From positions 538,181 through 602,180 of the forward strand of contig JNVV01000004.1 of NCBI GenBank assembly GCA_000733355.1: DNA of 64,000 nucleotides, read 5' to 3'. Positions 45,796-55,359 of the stretch are shown piece after piece. The translations under genes were made by a program, and so were the position numbers. The notes under the pieces are model-generated. The model had not been told where the DNA came from. It did not search any database and worked only from the letters and a program-made list of their open reading frames with translations. Every line of letters begins with the position of its first letter. The stretch's first letter is position 1. This DNA comes from Falciphora oryzae. Taxonomy: Eukaryota > Ascomycota > Sordariomycetes > Magnaporthales > Magnaporthaceae.

Positions 45796-46171
45796 CTAGC
45801 TGTCCGGCTCTGGGTACTCAGTCTCGATGCCTCTTTCTCCCAAGCTCATCATCGCCAAGCACCACAGAGCGAGGTTCACCGTGAGCTTTCCACGGCCATG
45901 GGCGTCCCAGGGGACCACGGCGAATTGTAGCCGGTATTCCCGGTTTTGGACATCCGCGAGATGGTCGTACTCCGCGGTCTGGGCGCTAAGCATGGACATG
46001 TCCTCGGTCGGCTGCGAGATGTCATCATCGACGTCGGCTGGGAGGGCAGGTCTTAGGGTCTCAGGGCGGGGCCGCAGGGCGGCGGCTGTACGATCGGGGA
46101 TGGGCACGAGCGCGATTCGCAACGCGCAGAGCTGTTTATCGGTGATGATGTAGCCGTAACGACACCGGGCA

Positions 46172-46179
46172 TTTATCAT
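46172..46179. repeat. target site duplication of the MULE, left copy
   Basis: TTTATCAT directly before the element end GGGCTTGCC; identical to 49068-49075. Confidence 0.9.
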
Positions 46180-49067
46180 GGGCTTGCCTATACAGCCCCA
46201 GCGTTTGGCTATTTGGCCCCAGAATCGCGGGGCCACTGTGCCAACACACACGGATTCGGTACCTCAGCCAAATCCCCACCAAAACGCGAAAGATCCACAG
46301 GTACCTCGTATGCAGGGTATGTAGCAAAGAAAAACAAAAAAACTCAACACCAAAAAAAAAAGTCGTGATAATTTTTTAATACTCAAGGTCAACTCTCAAG
46401 CGACTTTAACAACAATACACTCCTGAATCTCTTAAGCGCCCAATTTAGCTTGTAAAATCGCCTCTTCGACAACACGATCAAAATCACCCTCGTCTATAGC
46501 CGGAATCTCATCATACTCGTCGTCTAGCAACGTCATCTGTAAAAACGCGGCTTCAAATACCTCGTCGTCGATCTCGTCGGCGAAGCGGGCGAAAATGCGC
46601 GCTAAGCGCCGCGGTACAGCCGTGCCTGGCTCGTAAAAATCGAGGGGGTGGGAAAGGTCCGTTGGGTCTACGGAAAAGTCGGATCCGGCCCTAGCCCGGC
46701 CCCTGTCAGGGGTCCGGCCCATATCAGGGGCAGACGACGAAGGGGCCCCTCCCCTGCCAACAAAGGGCCTGCCCCTAGCTGATGCCCGTGCCCTACCAAC
46801 TGCAGGGGGCGCAGTTAAGGGCGGTGGCCGGGCCTCCCGGGCCTCCTCGAAGGCCACAATCTCGTAGGCGCTTGGTAAGCGCTTTGTAAAGTTGTCGGTT
46901 GGCCCCGTGGCGATCGAACCTTTGGGTCTTCCCTTATTCCGGATAACCAACGGATCTATAGGTCCAGGTGGTAGCGTAAGCGTTAAAATGTGTTCTCGTT
47001 CACTAAAAAGACCAGGACTGGACTCGTTAGCTTCCCGTTCTCCGTAAAGGCGCCACCACCAAAAAAAATCGAACTGCGTAATCTTAAAGGGCAAATCGTG
47101 CTATAAGTGGTAAAAAATAACGTGCCGGCAGGGCAGGCCGTGGGTTAACGTGATCGTGCACTCGCAAAGGCCGTTGCCCGGAATCGGCGGGGCTAAATCC
47201 CAATGCCCGTTACGAAGTTAATTAAGGATCGCCGATATCTCGTGCTTAACGTAACGGAGGGCTTAAAGCACGAAAAGGGTCCGGACCGTTAAAAACAACA
47301 CTATCTCAAACCCAAACGGTATTATATTTAATCGCGTTAAACGCAACAGCTCGATCGAAACCGCCTAGGTCTTTTAATAAAGCCGGAGCCTTTTATAAAT
47401 TGTTGCGAGGTCGCCGCCGGCTTTGTTAATAAAAAGCTTCATACCGGCGTACAAGGACTCGACGATCAACGTAATACGGTAACCGTAATGCCGGAAATTA
47501 TTAACCCAGGCGCCCACAAATTGCTCTTTATAGGGATCGAACCACGTACCCACAGCGTAAAAAACGGCCGCCTCTAGGTGTTCGCCGGGTTTTTTAAACG
47601 CTCCCAGCCGCTCTTCGTATTCTGCCTCCGACGGTAAGGCGATCAGCTCGTTCCAGGCCTGCAAAAACGACTGAAATCGAAGGTAACGTTTAATCGAACC
47701 GTCAAACTGTCTCTAGGCGGCTAAGAAAAAGCGTTTAATCTTTACGAATACGTTCATATTAACGTACCAACGGCAAAAAATACGTAGCACCAAACAAAAA
47801 TGCGGATCACGCTTAAAAGCGTTAATTAGGGCCAACTCCCGATCCGTAATTACAAAAGTTGGGTGCGGTAAATCCTCCTCTTCTAAATACTCTCCCAGCA
47901 TCTGCAATGCCCAACTATATTGCTTCTCTTTTTCAGCGTTAACGAACGCTACCGCTAGGGAAAAGCTTTTTTTATAAGGCAAAATGCCGCAAATATTAAG
48001 CAAGGGCAAATTAAATCGATTCGTCTTATAAGTACAATCGAGGGCGAAGAGGTTGGAAGCTGATTTGTAAAGGGAAAGGGCGGATCGAGGCGCAATAAAC
48101 AGGCACTCAACGCGGCCATACTCGTCGCGGAAGTTTCGATAAAAGTAAGCGTTAAGATCATCTAATTGCTATTAGGATCCATTAATTAGCATATAAATTA
48201 ATATAAAAAGCGATATTAAAGCGGAAAAGTGAAATTACGTCGTAAAGCCACTGGATCGGAGTCCTGCCTTTAAGCTCCTCCCGCTGGTAAATCTGCAAGC
48301 AATTGATTAAATCTTTATAGGTAAACGATACAAGGCAACCTGTCGCTTCTGCCTCCTCTTCAAAGGCCGCGATAATCGCCCTAGGGCGGGCGCCGGCCCG
48401 CCAAAGGGGGAGGATCCGTACCTTGTGCTCGTCGAGGTTGTTTTTGCGGTAAAAGGCAAAAGAGGTCGGGCGGGCGGCAAAATCGTGATTATGTTCTCCA
48501 ACGGGAGGCTCGATAGCCCATTTGCCCGTGTTCAACCGTTTAATACTCGTACGGAAAAGGCAATCTATCATCTTAGTACTCGTGCGGCGGCGCTTGGTTT
48601 TGTGCGTATCTGCCGATGCAGACGAGGCCACCGCCCGGCCTCTCGCGCACCGGAATCGAACTCGGGAAACGAGCCCGTCGGCGCCGGTATATCGATCCTT
48701 TTAGGCTAGATCGTAGCCTGCAGCATGCGCCTGCGCTTTAAGGGCGGCGGTAGCCTCGTCAGCGGTCGCGTAAATGGTAGGAGACTCCATGGCGGTAGCG
48801 TTGTTGGCGTGCGTGGGTGCGTGGGAATAGCTTCAAAAAAGCGGTGCAAAGGGTTGTTGTTGTTGTGGGGTCGTTGTTGTCGGGAAAAAATAAATTAGGT
48901 AGGTTGGGCAACAGAACGTCGGATTTCAATCCGGTACATCTGGGCATTCGGTGCAGGGGTCAAATTTGCGGGGAAATACATGAAAAGTCGAAAGCGTTGA
49001 TGATCGCACCGTGGCTCCACTATCCTGGGGCCAAATAGCCAAACGCTGGGGCTGTATAGGCAAGCCC
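46180..49067 (-). mobile_element. MULE DNA transposon, degenerate
   Basis: A 2888-bp element. Terminal inverted repeats begin GGGCTTGCCTATACAGCCCC and are identical for about 43 bp, then continue imperfectly for about 20 bp more. It is flanked by an 8-bp duplication. The interior carries a minus-strand MULE transposase broken by stops: an N-terminal FAR1-like part (KWAIEPPVGEHNHDFAARP, 48631-48182) and the DDE domain. The element is inserted inside the ORF 45796-49618 in the same orientation. Eight- to nine-base duplications with long TIRs fit Mutator-like elements. Stops replace probable Trp codons, as expected after RIP. Confidence 0.9.
46432..48631 (-). pseudogene. MULE transposase, disrupted
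   Basis: Fragments in order: 48631-48182 (DNA-binding, HNHDFAARP), about 48144-47713 (LFALDCTYKTNRFNLPLLNI and PHPTFVITDRELALINAF, the first two catalytic Asp), 47664-47374 (YGYRITLIVESLYAGMKLFI, candidate catalytic Glu) and 47094-46432 (Pro/Arg-rich C-terminal part). Between them lie a frame change near 48170 and TAG/TAA stops, for example TAG where Trp is expected after FFLAA at about 47713. The acidic residues remain, but no continuous protein can be made. Confidence 0.85.
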
Positions 49068-49075
49068 TTTATCAT
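49068..49075. repeat. target site duplication of the MULE, right copy
   Basis: TTTATCAT directly after the element end GGCAAGCCC; identical to 46172-46179. Confidence 0.9.
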
Positions 49076-49633
49076 ATATCCCGCAATTTGGTCGACAGGT
49101 TTTCGCCATTCCGTGTGATTGGTACTGTGCAGCTCGGTGTCCCATTTGCTGTAAAGTTTGCTGTCTCCTGGAAGAATGCTTTGGTACGCGGTGCCATCCC
49201 CCGGATGGTTGGGGCTGACAAGGCACCAATCCATTTTCTGATCCGGACAGCGTGACCCGCGGCCGAGATGGGCTCGCAACCCGTGCAGCTTTTCCCCCCT
49301 GACTACCTTTCCAAGAGCAACAGCCAGAGCGTGGTTTATAATTGGCATGTTGAACCGTGAAATGAAGTGTTCCAGAGTGTCCTCGCTGAGGATTTCGCGG
49401 TCAAAATCGGAGACCCACGAATGCGGCATATCAAAACACTCAAGGTTAAGGAGAGGCCTGTAGATGGAAAGTAGGGTCGCGATGTTGAACTCCTTCCACT
49501 CTTCCCAGTGACTACCCCAAAAAGGGATCCAAGTGGGTTTTGTGTTTGTCCCCTTTTCCGTCAACGATATCCGCTCGAGGTTTGAGGCTGTGAGGATATC
49601 GAGGAGGGTAGTTGACATGTTGAGGGAGTCAAG

Positions 49634-49727
49634 GGAAGAGGGAAAGGATATAGGAAGAGGGAAAGGATATAGGAAGAGGGAAAGGATATAGGAAGAGGGA
49701 AAGGATATAGGAAGAGGGAAAGGATAC
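49634..49727. repeat. 19-bp minisatellite, five units
   Basis: Unit GGAAGAGGGAAAGGATATA repeated from 49634, the last unit ending GGATACGG. It begins 15 bp upstream of the ATG (49618, minus strand) of the split ORF, so it lies in that gene's 5' UTR or promoter. The units are nearly identical, indicating recent expansion. Confidence 0.9.
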
Positions 49728-50489
49728 GGGCAATAGCTGGAGCAATGGGGGGCGTAACATCGCGGTCCCAGGGGTGCCTGAGCTCTGAGCCCGAGTAGCT
49801 GGGCCGGCCTGTTTTAGAGAATTTATGGTAAGCTACCTATCCAGTCAAGTAAGATACCCTCGGGCGGTGATGCGACAGTCCACGGCGCCGGTACTCTGCG
49901 GCCCAAAGAGACCCCGCATGGCCGTTCAAATGGATGGCATCCATCTAGATTCCTGGACCCAGCCCTCCGCCTGCGGCGGTTCCCTTGGGCGGTGCGCCAA
50001 CGAGAACGAAACGAGGAGACCGGGCTCTTCACCCAGCGGCCTCTCGCCCTTTGAATTTGCTGTAAATAGGTAGGTAGGTTGGGTACTTAGGTACCTAGGT
50101 AGATACCAGGCACTTCTTTGCCAGTGTAGATTGCTTGTTTTTTTTTTTTTTTTTTTTTTTTTTGCTATATTTCTCCCCTCACTGGGGTACCCACCCTTTT
50201 TCTTCTGCATTTGGTCTTCCTCAACTATTTTTTTCTTCTCCCGCCCACAAGGCAGGGTAATCCGATGCGCCGCCGCCAATTACACGACAAAGCGCGGGTG
50301 GAAAAGCCATCGAGGTCATCTTTCGCAATGTAGCTCGTTGTCATGGGTCGCCGGGTGCTGATGATGTGGGCCAGGCGTCAGGTGCATACCATAAAAGTCT
50401 CATATGCTACTTATCGTCCTTATTCCAAAGATAACATGACGTAGGCAGTGCCGATATACAAGCACGACCTGGCACCGGGTAGTTAATTT
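49728..50489. other. intergenic with long poly-T tract and right arm of inverted repeat
   Basis: Contains a T-run at about 50139-50163, GTACCTAGGTA-type short repeats at about 50070-50105 and the repeat arm 50395-50480. No gene is seen. Confidence 0.5.
50395..50480 (-). repeat. diverged inverted repeat, right arm
   Basis: Read on the minus strand it starts GGTGCCAGGTCGTGCTTGTA and aligns with 45104-45190. It lies just 3' of the kinase-like pseudogene. Confidence 0.55.
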
Positions 50490-51451
50490 CTATACTGGCT
50501 TTTCCTGCCTCATGAGGGATTTGGCATTTCCCTTCATGCGATGACCACGCAGGTGTCTCCCAACTCCGTATGGATAGACGATGTCGCAAAGATCTATCAG
50601 CACACCGTTTTTCCAATTATCTAGGATCGATGTGTCAGCAAACTCGAACCCGAGCCGCCACAGGCAATCCATGGTCACGCCTATCCTGTGGCGGTTTGCT
50701 TCTTTTTGTGCTGCAGAGTTCTCCTCCTCCTTGTCAAGCTCGTCCTCCTCGATAAACTCGTACACGATGGCGAAGTATTCCCGCCCAGGCTGCGGGGTTA
50801 AGCGACGCCATTTGCCGATATGAAGAGTCGGTGGTTTGTTTTTCCAATGGCCAAAGCTGTCGCAATTTAGCTTTAGCCAGCCGAAGCACTTCCTTATCCT
50901 GCATATCGACTCCTGGTCGCTGGTGCCATCCATGTCGGTCGGGATGCGTGGCTTTTGACGTCCCTCCTCGGAGAAGGCATAGAGATTTTCGATGGCCTCC
51001 ATGCCGTTCTCGGGCTCGTCCAATACCCGGGCCTTGCCGCGTTCGTTCAGCGACGCTTCTATCATCTAAAGGACGGCAGCGTTCTGGAACTCGCGTTGGG
51101 CGGCCCAATAGAAGAAGCCACCTGGATCTTGGTCTTCCCAGAACTGCGGCGGTAATTGAAAATGAACTTAGCGATTGAACATGCGCGGCGGGTGGAAAGG
51201 GTGGAAGGGGAACAAGCATTGGGGTACCATTTTTAGCACAAAGAGACCTTGGTCACCGAAAGCGACTTTCCAACAGTGCCGTCAATACCACCGCCCAGGT
51301 GTTGCAGCCACCGTATGTCCTTCAAGTCGAACACAGATTTGCGAAGCCGGGGCCTCCGCAAGCTGTCGAAAGAGTAGCTGGGCGGACCGATCATGGGCTC
51401 GTCCGTGTGGAACGGCCTTGGCGGACGCGGCTTCGTCATTGGAGTGGACAA
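50490..51451 (-). pseudogene. fungal protein-kinase-like gene, two lesions
   Basis: Belongs to a fungal family with a degenerate kinase N-lobe. Exon 1 (from 51451) has FDLKDIRWLQHLGGGIDGTV (glycine-rich loop); exon 2 resumes at FWEDQDPGGFFYWAAQREFQ. Further blocks are AIENLYAFSEEGRQKP, CFGWLKLNCDSFGHW, REYFAIVYEFIEEDELDKE and DNWKNGVLIDLCDIVYPYG. Lesion 1: near 51271 a base is missing (GGAAAGTCGC), and the frame VAFGDQGLFVLKM follows one base off. Lesion 2: TAG at 51066-51068 after EFQNAAVL, where related proteins have Gln or Glu. A downstream ATG still allows a 191-codon frame. The intron donor is GTACCC after LKM and the acceptor is CCGCAG. Without a conserved HRD/DFG in view, catalytic activity was doubtful even before decay. 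Confidence 0.75.
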
Positions 51452-51860
51452 GAGAGACTTGGGGTGCTGTATGGGGGTCTGTAGGCGTCTGTCGGGCAGT
51501 TTAGCGGTAGGCAGGATGCGCCGGCGACCGCGGAGCTGGCAGCTTTCCCGCAGGATTGGGTGAAGGATGCTGGCAGGCAGCGAGACTTGGAATTCTATTT
51601 CGCGGCCACTCTCGCGAGGCAGAAGGCTGTTGAATGCTGTCGGATCAGCTGCCCGAGAAACCGTGCAGTGTTTGTGGCGCCTTGGGTTAAGTGCACCTCG
51701 GAGGTTGTTTTGGGTCCGTGAGCCAACCTGCTGGCAACCATGACAACCAACTCTCGATCGCCACCGCCCGCCACTGCCCGTGCATGGTTGATTCGCGCCG
51801 CGACATGGTGGCGCGAATCATCAATTGCTAGTAAATATCTCCACCAGTCTGATCATGACG
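51452..51860. other. short ORF fragment and unassigned sequence
   Basis: An open frame without ATG at about 51506-51720 on the plus strand reads protein-like (LEFYFAATLARQKAVECCRI) but has no recognisable domain or start. The rest shows nothing. Confidence 0.4.
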
Positions 51861-51899
51861 TTTGTGTGAGTGAGCCTAGGACCGTCTACGGGAACGGGA

Positions 51900-52210
51900 C
51901 GAAAAGGGGTGCGGGCTTTAGCGCGTCAATCAACTCCGCATGTGTCTCTCGATCCTTTACCCCTGGCGCTTGTTCTCAGTCCCAAGGAGCCGCTGGGGGC
52001 CTGTCCTGTGGCGGTTGGCCTCTTTTGCGTCACGGGGCCCTCCTTTCAAGCTCGCCGTCCTCTTTATGACGATGGCGAAGCAGCAAGTACTGCCGACCCG
52101 GGTGCGGGGCCGACCTAGGGGGTCATTTGACGTTGACGGTGTGTTTGTCCAGCGACCAAATGTTCAGATTCGGCCAGCCTTGGTCGTCCTAGGAGGGCAA
52201 CGGCAACCTC
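51900..52210 (-). pseudogene. second, more decayed copy of the kinase-like gene fragment
   Basis: The minus-strand sequence aligns with the 3' half of 50490-51451: CTTCGCCATCGT, GACG(G/A)CGAGCTTGA, GGC(C)AACCGCCACAGGA(C/T)AGGC and the GGCTGGC(C/T)(A/G)AA region occur in the same order. It has a short internal deletion and several stops and frame changes. It is a relic with no coding potential and suggests an old tandem duplication of the kinase-like gene. Confidence 0.65.
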
Positions 52211-52374
52211 CTTGTGAAGCACCTAGGCAGCTGGGCTGGGAGACGTGAGCAGACTCGTACTGTTGGATGCCGTTGTGCACAGGATGATGCTCGGCATCCC
52301 GTTCATGGCTGAGGCGACAAACGGTCGGTATTTGACCTTGGACGTTCCCACACCGCCAGTGCAGAGCTGTTGCG

Positions 52375-53500
52375 ATGGATAGAGACGCGTACGCCGCCGG
52401 AGAGCAGCTTTGTCGCCAGCGCGCCATCTACGCCAGAACCATCCGCTTCGGGCAGGCCAACGTCGACTTCGACGAATTTTACGCGGCCGCGGAAAGGGGC
52501 GACCTGGCCGGGCTCGCCGGCGTGCTTGCGCGAGACGCGAGCATTGACCCCAACGGCGTGGCCCCTGGGACTTACACGCCTCTTGCCGCGGCCATCTTTG
52601 CGGGCGAGCTGGACGTCGCGCACTTCCTCCTCGCGCTCGGCGCGGACACCAACGCAGACGGCGCCGCGTCGCTAATGGGGCGCTATGCTTGCGCGACAGC
52701 TTTGCGTACGGTAATCGGCTCACTGCCTTCTTTCCCTCCCAAATCACATCGAGGGCTGACTCTTCAAATCGGACGGGCCGTCGAGGCAACAAGCCCACCC
52801 GACATTGATCTCCTCCGCCCGCCCCTGGACTCAGGACCCGATGTCAGTCCAAGGCACTTCAGTCTCGACCCGGCTGACCGCAGTTTCCATGGGCCCATTT
52901 GCAGTCTGCTACTCTTTGAACCCCTGAGATGCCGCTATGCAACTTTCCAGCCCGCACATTTCGAGGCGTTGGAGTCGTTTCTTAGTTACGGACTGGACCT
53001 CAACATGCCTCAGGCCTCCGCTTCGTTTGTATGTCCCCGTCGCCCATACCCATACACTCCGCTGACTGCTTGTTAAAGGGTTTTATACTGATTCTTCCGT
53101 CGCTTCGCGACTTTCCCCAGGCATTGTGGGCAGCTCAATCTCAAAATGTCGACATGTTGAGATGGGCACTCAGTCGAGGCGCCGAATTCGTCGAGGGCGA
53201 GGACCCTTTTGAACGGTATGAGGGCGACGAAGATATCTTCAAGTGCATAACCTCGTCCTCCAGCCTGGAACACTAACCCCCAGCGAGATTGCTTCAATCT
53301 TTCTCCAGAAAGGAATCCGTTTGGATATCAAAAACAACGATGGGCTTACAGCCGCGCAACTTTGCCAGGAAAGGCACGGCATCTCATTGCAAGCCTGGCT
53401 GGTGGAGGGAGAGGGGCCCCGCACCTGGAGTGCGGTATTGGAAATGATAGCTAGCAGCCCCCGGCCGAGACGTCTATGTGGGCCCAGAGTTGAGAGTTGA
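52375..53500 (+). pseudogene. ankyrin-repeat gene, frame broken near the 3' end
   Basis: Exon 1 runs 52375-53028, the intron 53029-53120 (GTATGT donor, CCCCAG acceptor) and exon 2 53121-53276, giving 269 residues if it stops at 53276. Ankyrin-like units: YTPLAAAIFAGELDVAHFLLALGADTN, ESFLSYGLDLNMP then ALWAAQSQNVDMLRWALSRG. Another unit (SIFLQKGIRLDIKNNDGLTAAQLCQE) continues in a different frame to 53500, and one missing base near 53237 (AAGTGCAT where AAGGTGCAT would keep frame) would explain this. The stretch 52690-52940 does not look like ankyrin and may hold another intron. Role unknown; ankyrin proteins mediate protein contacts. It could be a sequencing error and not a real break. Confidence 0.55.
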
Positions 53501-53727
53501 GAGGCTGAGGCGTTGTTGAGGGCGTCATTGCGTGCTCTTGAGACGCTGAGGCTGAGGCTTGACGAACGCCGCCTATGCACTGATCGTTTGGCTAGTGTAT
53601 GCGCGGGGAAATATTTATATCTTGCTAGTCCTACATTTTGCGTTTGGGTTCCGTTACCTTGTCCCTTCGGTACCCAACCACCCTCCACGGGTCCTCCACG
53701 ACCGCTGGAGATCCATGCCATAACACC
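53501..53727. other. intergenic, no gene seen
   Basis: A short gap between the ankyrin gene and the BTB gene. An in-frame but non-conserved extension of the BTB ORF runs into it. Confidence 0.5.
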
Positions 53728-54609
53728 ATGTGGGATCACGAGGTTGACCCTGATGGGGATATTACCCTGGTTCTTCGCAATCCGAACGCACCATTTGCTG
53801 TCACCGAGTCGCCAGACGCCGTAGGTACGTTGAGGGCGGAGGAATGGGCAAGGAATGGAAGCGAGAAACGTGGAAACATCGATCAAATATTTTTCCAAGC
53901 ATCCGCTTTGAAGCTAACCTCATTGCTTTTAACGTCCCCTCCAGTCCGGCTTGACTTTCCCGAAGAGGCTGACGAGTCTATGTCTACTGGCGAACCCGAT
54001 TTCGATTCTGACTCTGAACCTGCTGCCGAGGCCCTGGTTGATGCTGAAGCAGGGGGCGATGCTGTCCCTGAGCCCATCCAGATGGATTCGACCATAGACC
54101 TGGCCAACGCTCCGCCAAAACAAGAGTTTCGATTCCGAGTTTCGTCCAAGCACCTCGCCCTCGCCTCGTCATACTTCAAATCGATGTTCAGTGGTCACTG
54201 GCGGGAATCAGCCGAGTCCGTCGTAAACGTCGAGGACTGGGACCCAGAAGCCTTACGCATCCTTCTGCATATCATTCATGGCCAGAACAAGGATGTGCCC
54301 AAATCTCTGAGCCTGGAGCTGCTTGCGAAGACCGCCGCTCTGGTCGATTATTACGGTTGCCATGATGCAATGTACTTCGCGGTAACAACTTGGTACCGAC
54401 AGCTGAAAGCACCGGATGAGCTTTCCAGAGATCTTATCCTGCGCCTCCTCATATCGTGGGTGTTCCGTCTGAAGGAGGGCTTCAGGAAATCTGCCGCGAT
54501 CGCTTTGAACGAAGGTCGAAGCCCGCTGATGCGATTAAATCTCCCGATACCAGAAAGGGTCATTGGTAAGGCGTTCTATCAACGAATGCTTCTTCACTCA
54601 TCGTATTGA
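53728..54609 (+). CDS. BTB/POZ domain protein (fungal type)
   Basis: The start at MWDHEVDPDGDITLVLRNPN (53728) fits the fungal BTB family, which opens with DPDGD. A probable 120-bp intron at 53825-53944 (GTACGT donor, CTCCAG acceptor) removes a non-conserved segment and keeps frame (DAV-V-RLDFPEEADES). An acidic linker is followed by the BTB core: FRFRVSSKHLALASSYFKSM, WDPEALRILLHIIHG, LELLAKTAALVDYYGCHDAM and DLILRLLISWVF. The ORF stops at 54609, but a typical C-terminal segment (EDLIDRLRRHAIGDVLQAL) is encoded just downstream in another frame. The true 3' end may therefore be spliced, or lost by a frameshift. BTB proteins dimerise and often recruit cullin ligases; a specific role here is not known. 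Confidence 0.65.
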   Translation: MWDHEVDPDGDITLVLRNPNAPFAVTESPDAVGTLRAEEWARNGSEKRGNIDQIFFQASALKLTSLLLTSPPVRLDFPEEADESMSTGEPDFDSDSEPAAEALVDAEAGGDAVPEPIQMDSTIDLANAPPKQEFRFRVSSKHLALASSYFKSMFSGHWRESAESVVNVEDWDPEALRILLHIIHGQNKDVPKSLSLELLAKTAALVDYYGCHDAMYFAVTTWYRQLKAPDELSRDLILRLLISWVFRLKEGFRKSAAIALNEGRSPLMRLNLPIPERVIGKAFYQRMLLHSSY

Positions 54610-54902
54610 TTACCAGCTAATTGAATCGCGCGGAAGACCTGATCGACCGTCTTCGACGGCATGCCATCGGAGATGTTCTCCAAGCGCTTCAGCAACTCCA
54701 ATCAGACCTTTCTAAGTCAAGACCCCTACTTTGCGCCACCCCCCACTTCCGGCCATCCCGATTCCCATACTAAATCGCCAAAACGCACCGTTTTCAATCC
54801 GCAATAGCAAATCCAAATAAAATCGCACAAATGCAATCTCAAAACCAATTGAAAGACGTTTTTTTAACGCTTTTTAAAAATATTAATTTTGGATTTCTTA
54901 CG
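54610..54902. other. AT-rich transition into transposon block
   Basis: Holds the possible continuation of the BTB frame to about 54810, then A/T-rich sequence with no gene. Confidence 0.5.
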
Positions 54903-54904
54903 TA

Positions 54905-55343
54905 ACGTGGTTCACCACCGAGTGGGACAACACACCGAGTGGGACACTTGAAAAATGCATATTAAACGCGATTTTCGACACCCATGCTAACTCGGCCAAT
55001 TTAAGCCCAAATTTAACCAAATTTAAAAAGCTTATATTTAACTAAATAAGAAATTTAATTTAATTTTCTTGCATTTTTCTTACCACCCTTTCAAGATAAT
55101 TTGCATATTTTGCATATTTTGCACAGTGTATTATACAGTGTTACCAACTAACCTTAAAAGGGTAATAAGAAAAATCCAAGAAAATTAAATTAAATTTCCT
55201 ACGTTGTTAAATATAACCTCTTTGAATTTGGTTAAATTTGGGCTTAAATTGGCCGAGTTAGCGTTGGTGTCGAAAATCGCGTTTAATATACGTTTTTCAA
55301 GTGTCCCACTCGGTGTGTTGTCCCACTCGGTGGTGAACCACGT
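54905..55343. mobile_element. palindromic MITE, Tc1/mariner-like (TA flanks)
   Basis: A 439-bp fold-back element. The ends are inverted copies beginning ACGTGGTTCACCACCGAGTG, and similarity between the two arms extends for nearly 190 bp, leaving a short AT-rich centre. TA flanks both ends (54903-54904, 55344-55345). Each arm carries the short direct repeat ACCGAGTGGGACA twice. It has no coding capacity. The TA target and the long TIRs suggest mobilisation by a Tc1/mariner-type transposase, but no autonomous partner is visible in the window. Confidence 0.8.
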
Positions 55344-55359
55344 TATAACTGTTTTAATT

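Larger units (their letters stand above)
45796..49618 (-). pseudogene. 308-codon ORF split by a MULE insertion; possible PD-(D/E)XK nuclease-like protein
   Basis: Two halves of one gene: 49618-49068 and 46171-45796 (minus strand). Removing 46180-49067 and one 8-bp target copy joins them as QIAGYMI-N-ARCRYGYIITDK. The total of 927 bp has no other stop or frameshift. The 308-residue product has no signal peptide or TM segment. PDQKMDWCLVS (Asp130) followed by LPGDSKLYSKW (Asp152-Ser-Lys154), then a long helix and RYGYIITDKQLCALRI, resembles the order of a PD-(D/E)XK core. This assignment is tentative. The host ORF is otherwise undamaged, so it was probably functional until the insertion. A 19-bp minisatellite lies directly upstream of its ATG. 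Confidence 0.8.

Noticed and set aside
48630..48710. tRNA-like T-arm (GTTCGATTCC on the minus strand)
   Set aside because: The five bases on either side do not pair as a T-stem and no D-arm, anticodon arm or acceptor stem can be built; it lies in the MULE.
49634..49727. Possible CRISPR-like array
   Set aside because: The 19-bp units are contiguous without spacers, and the genome is eukaryotic; it is a minisatellite.
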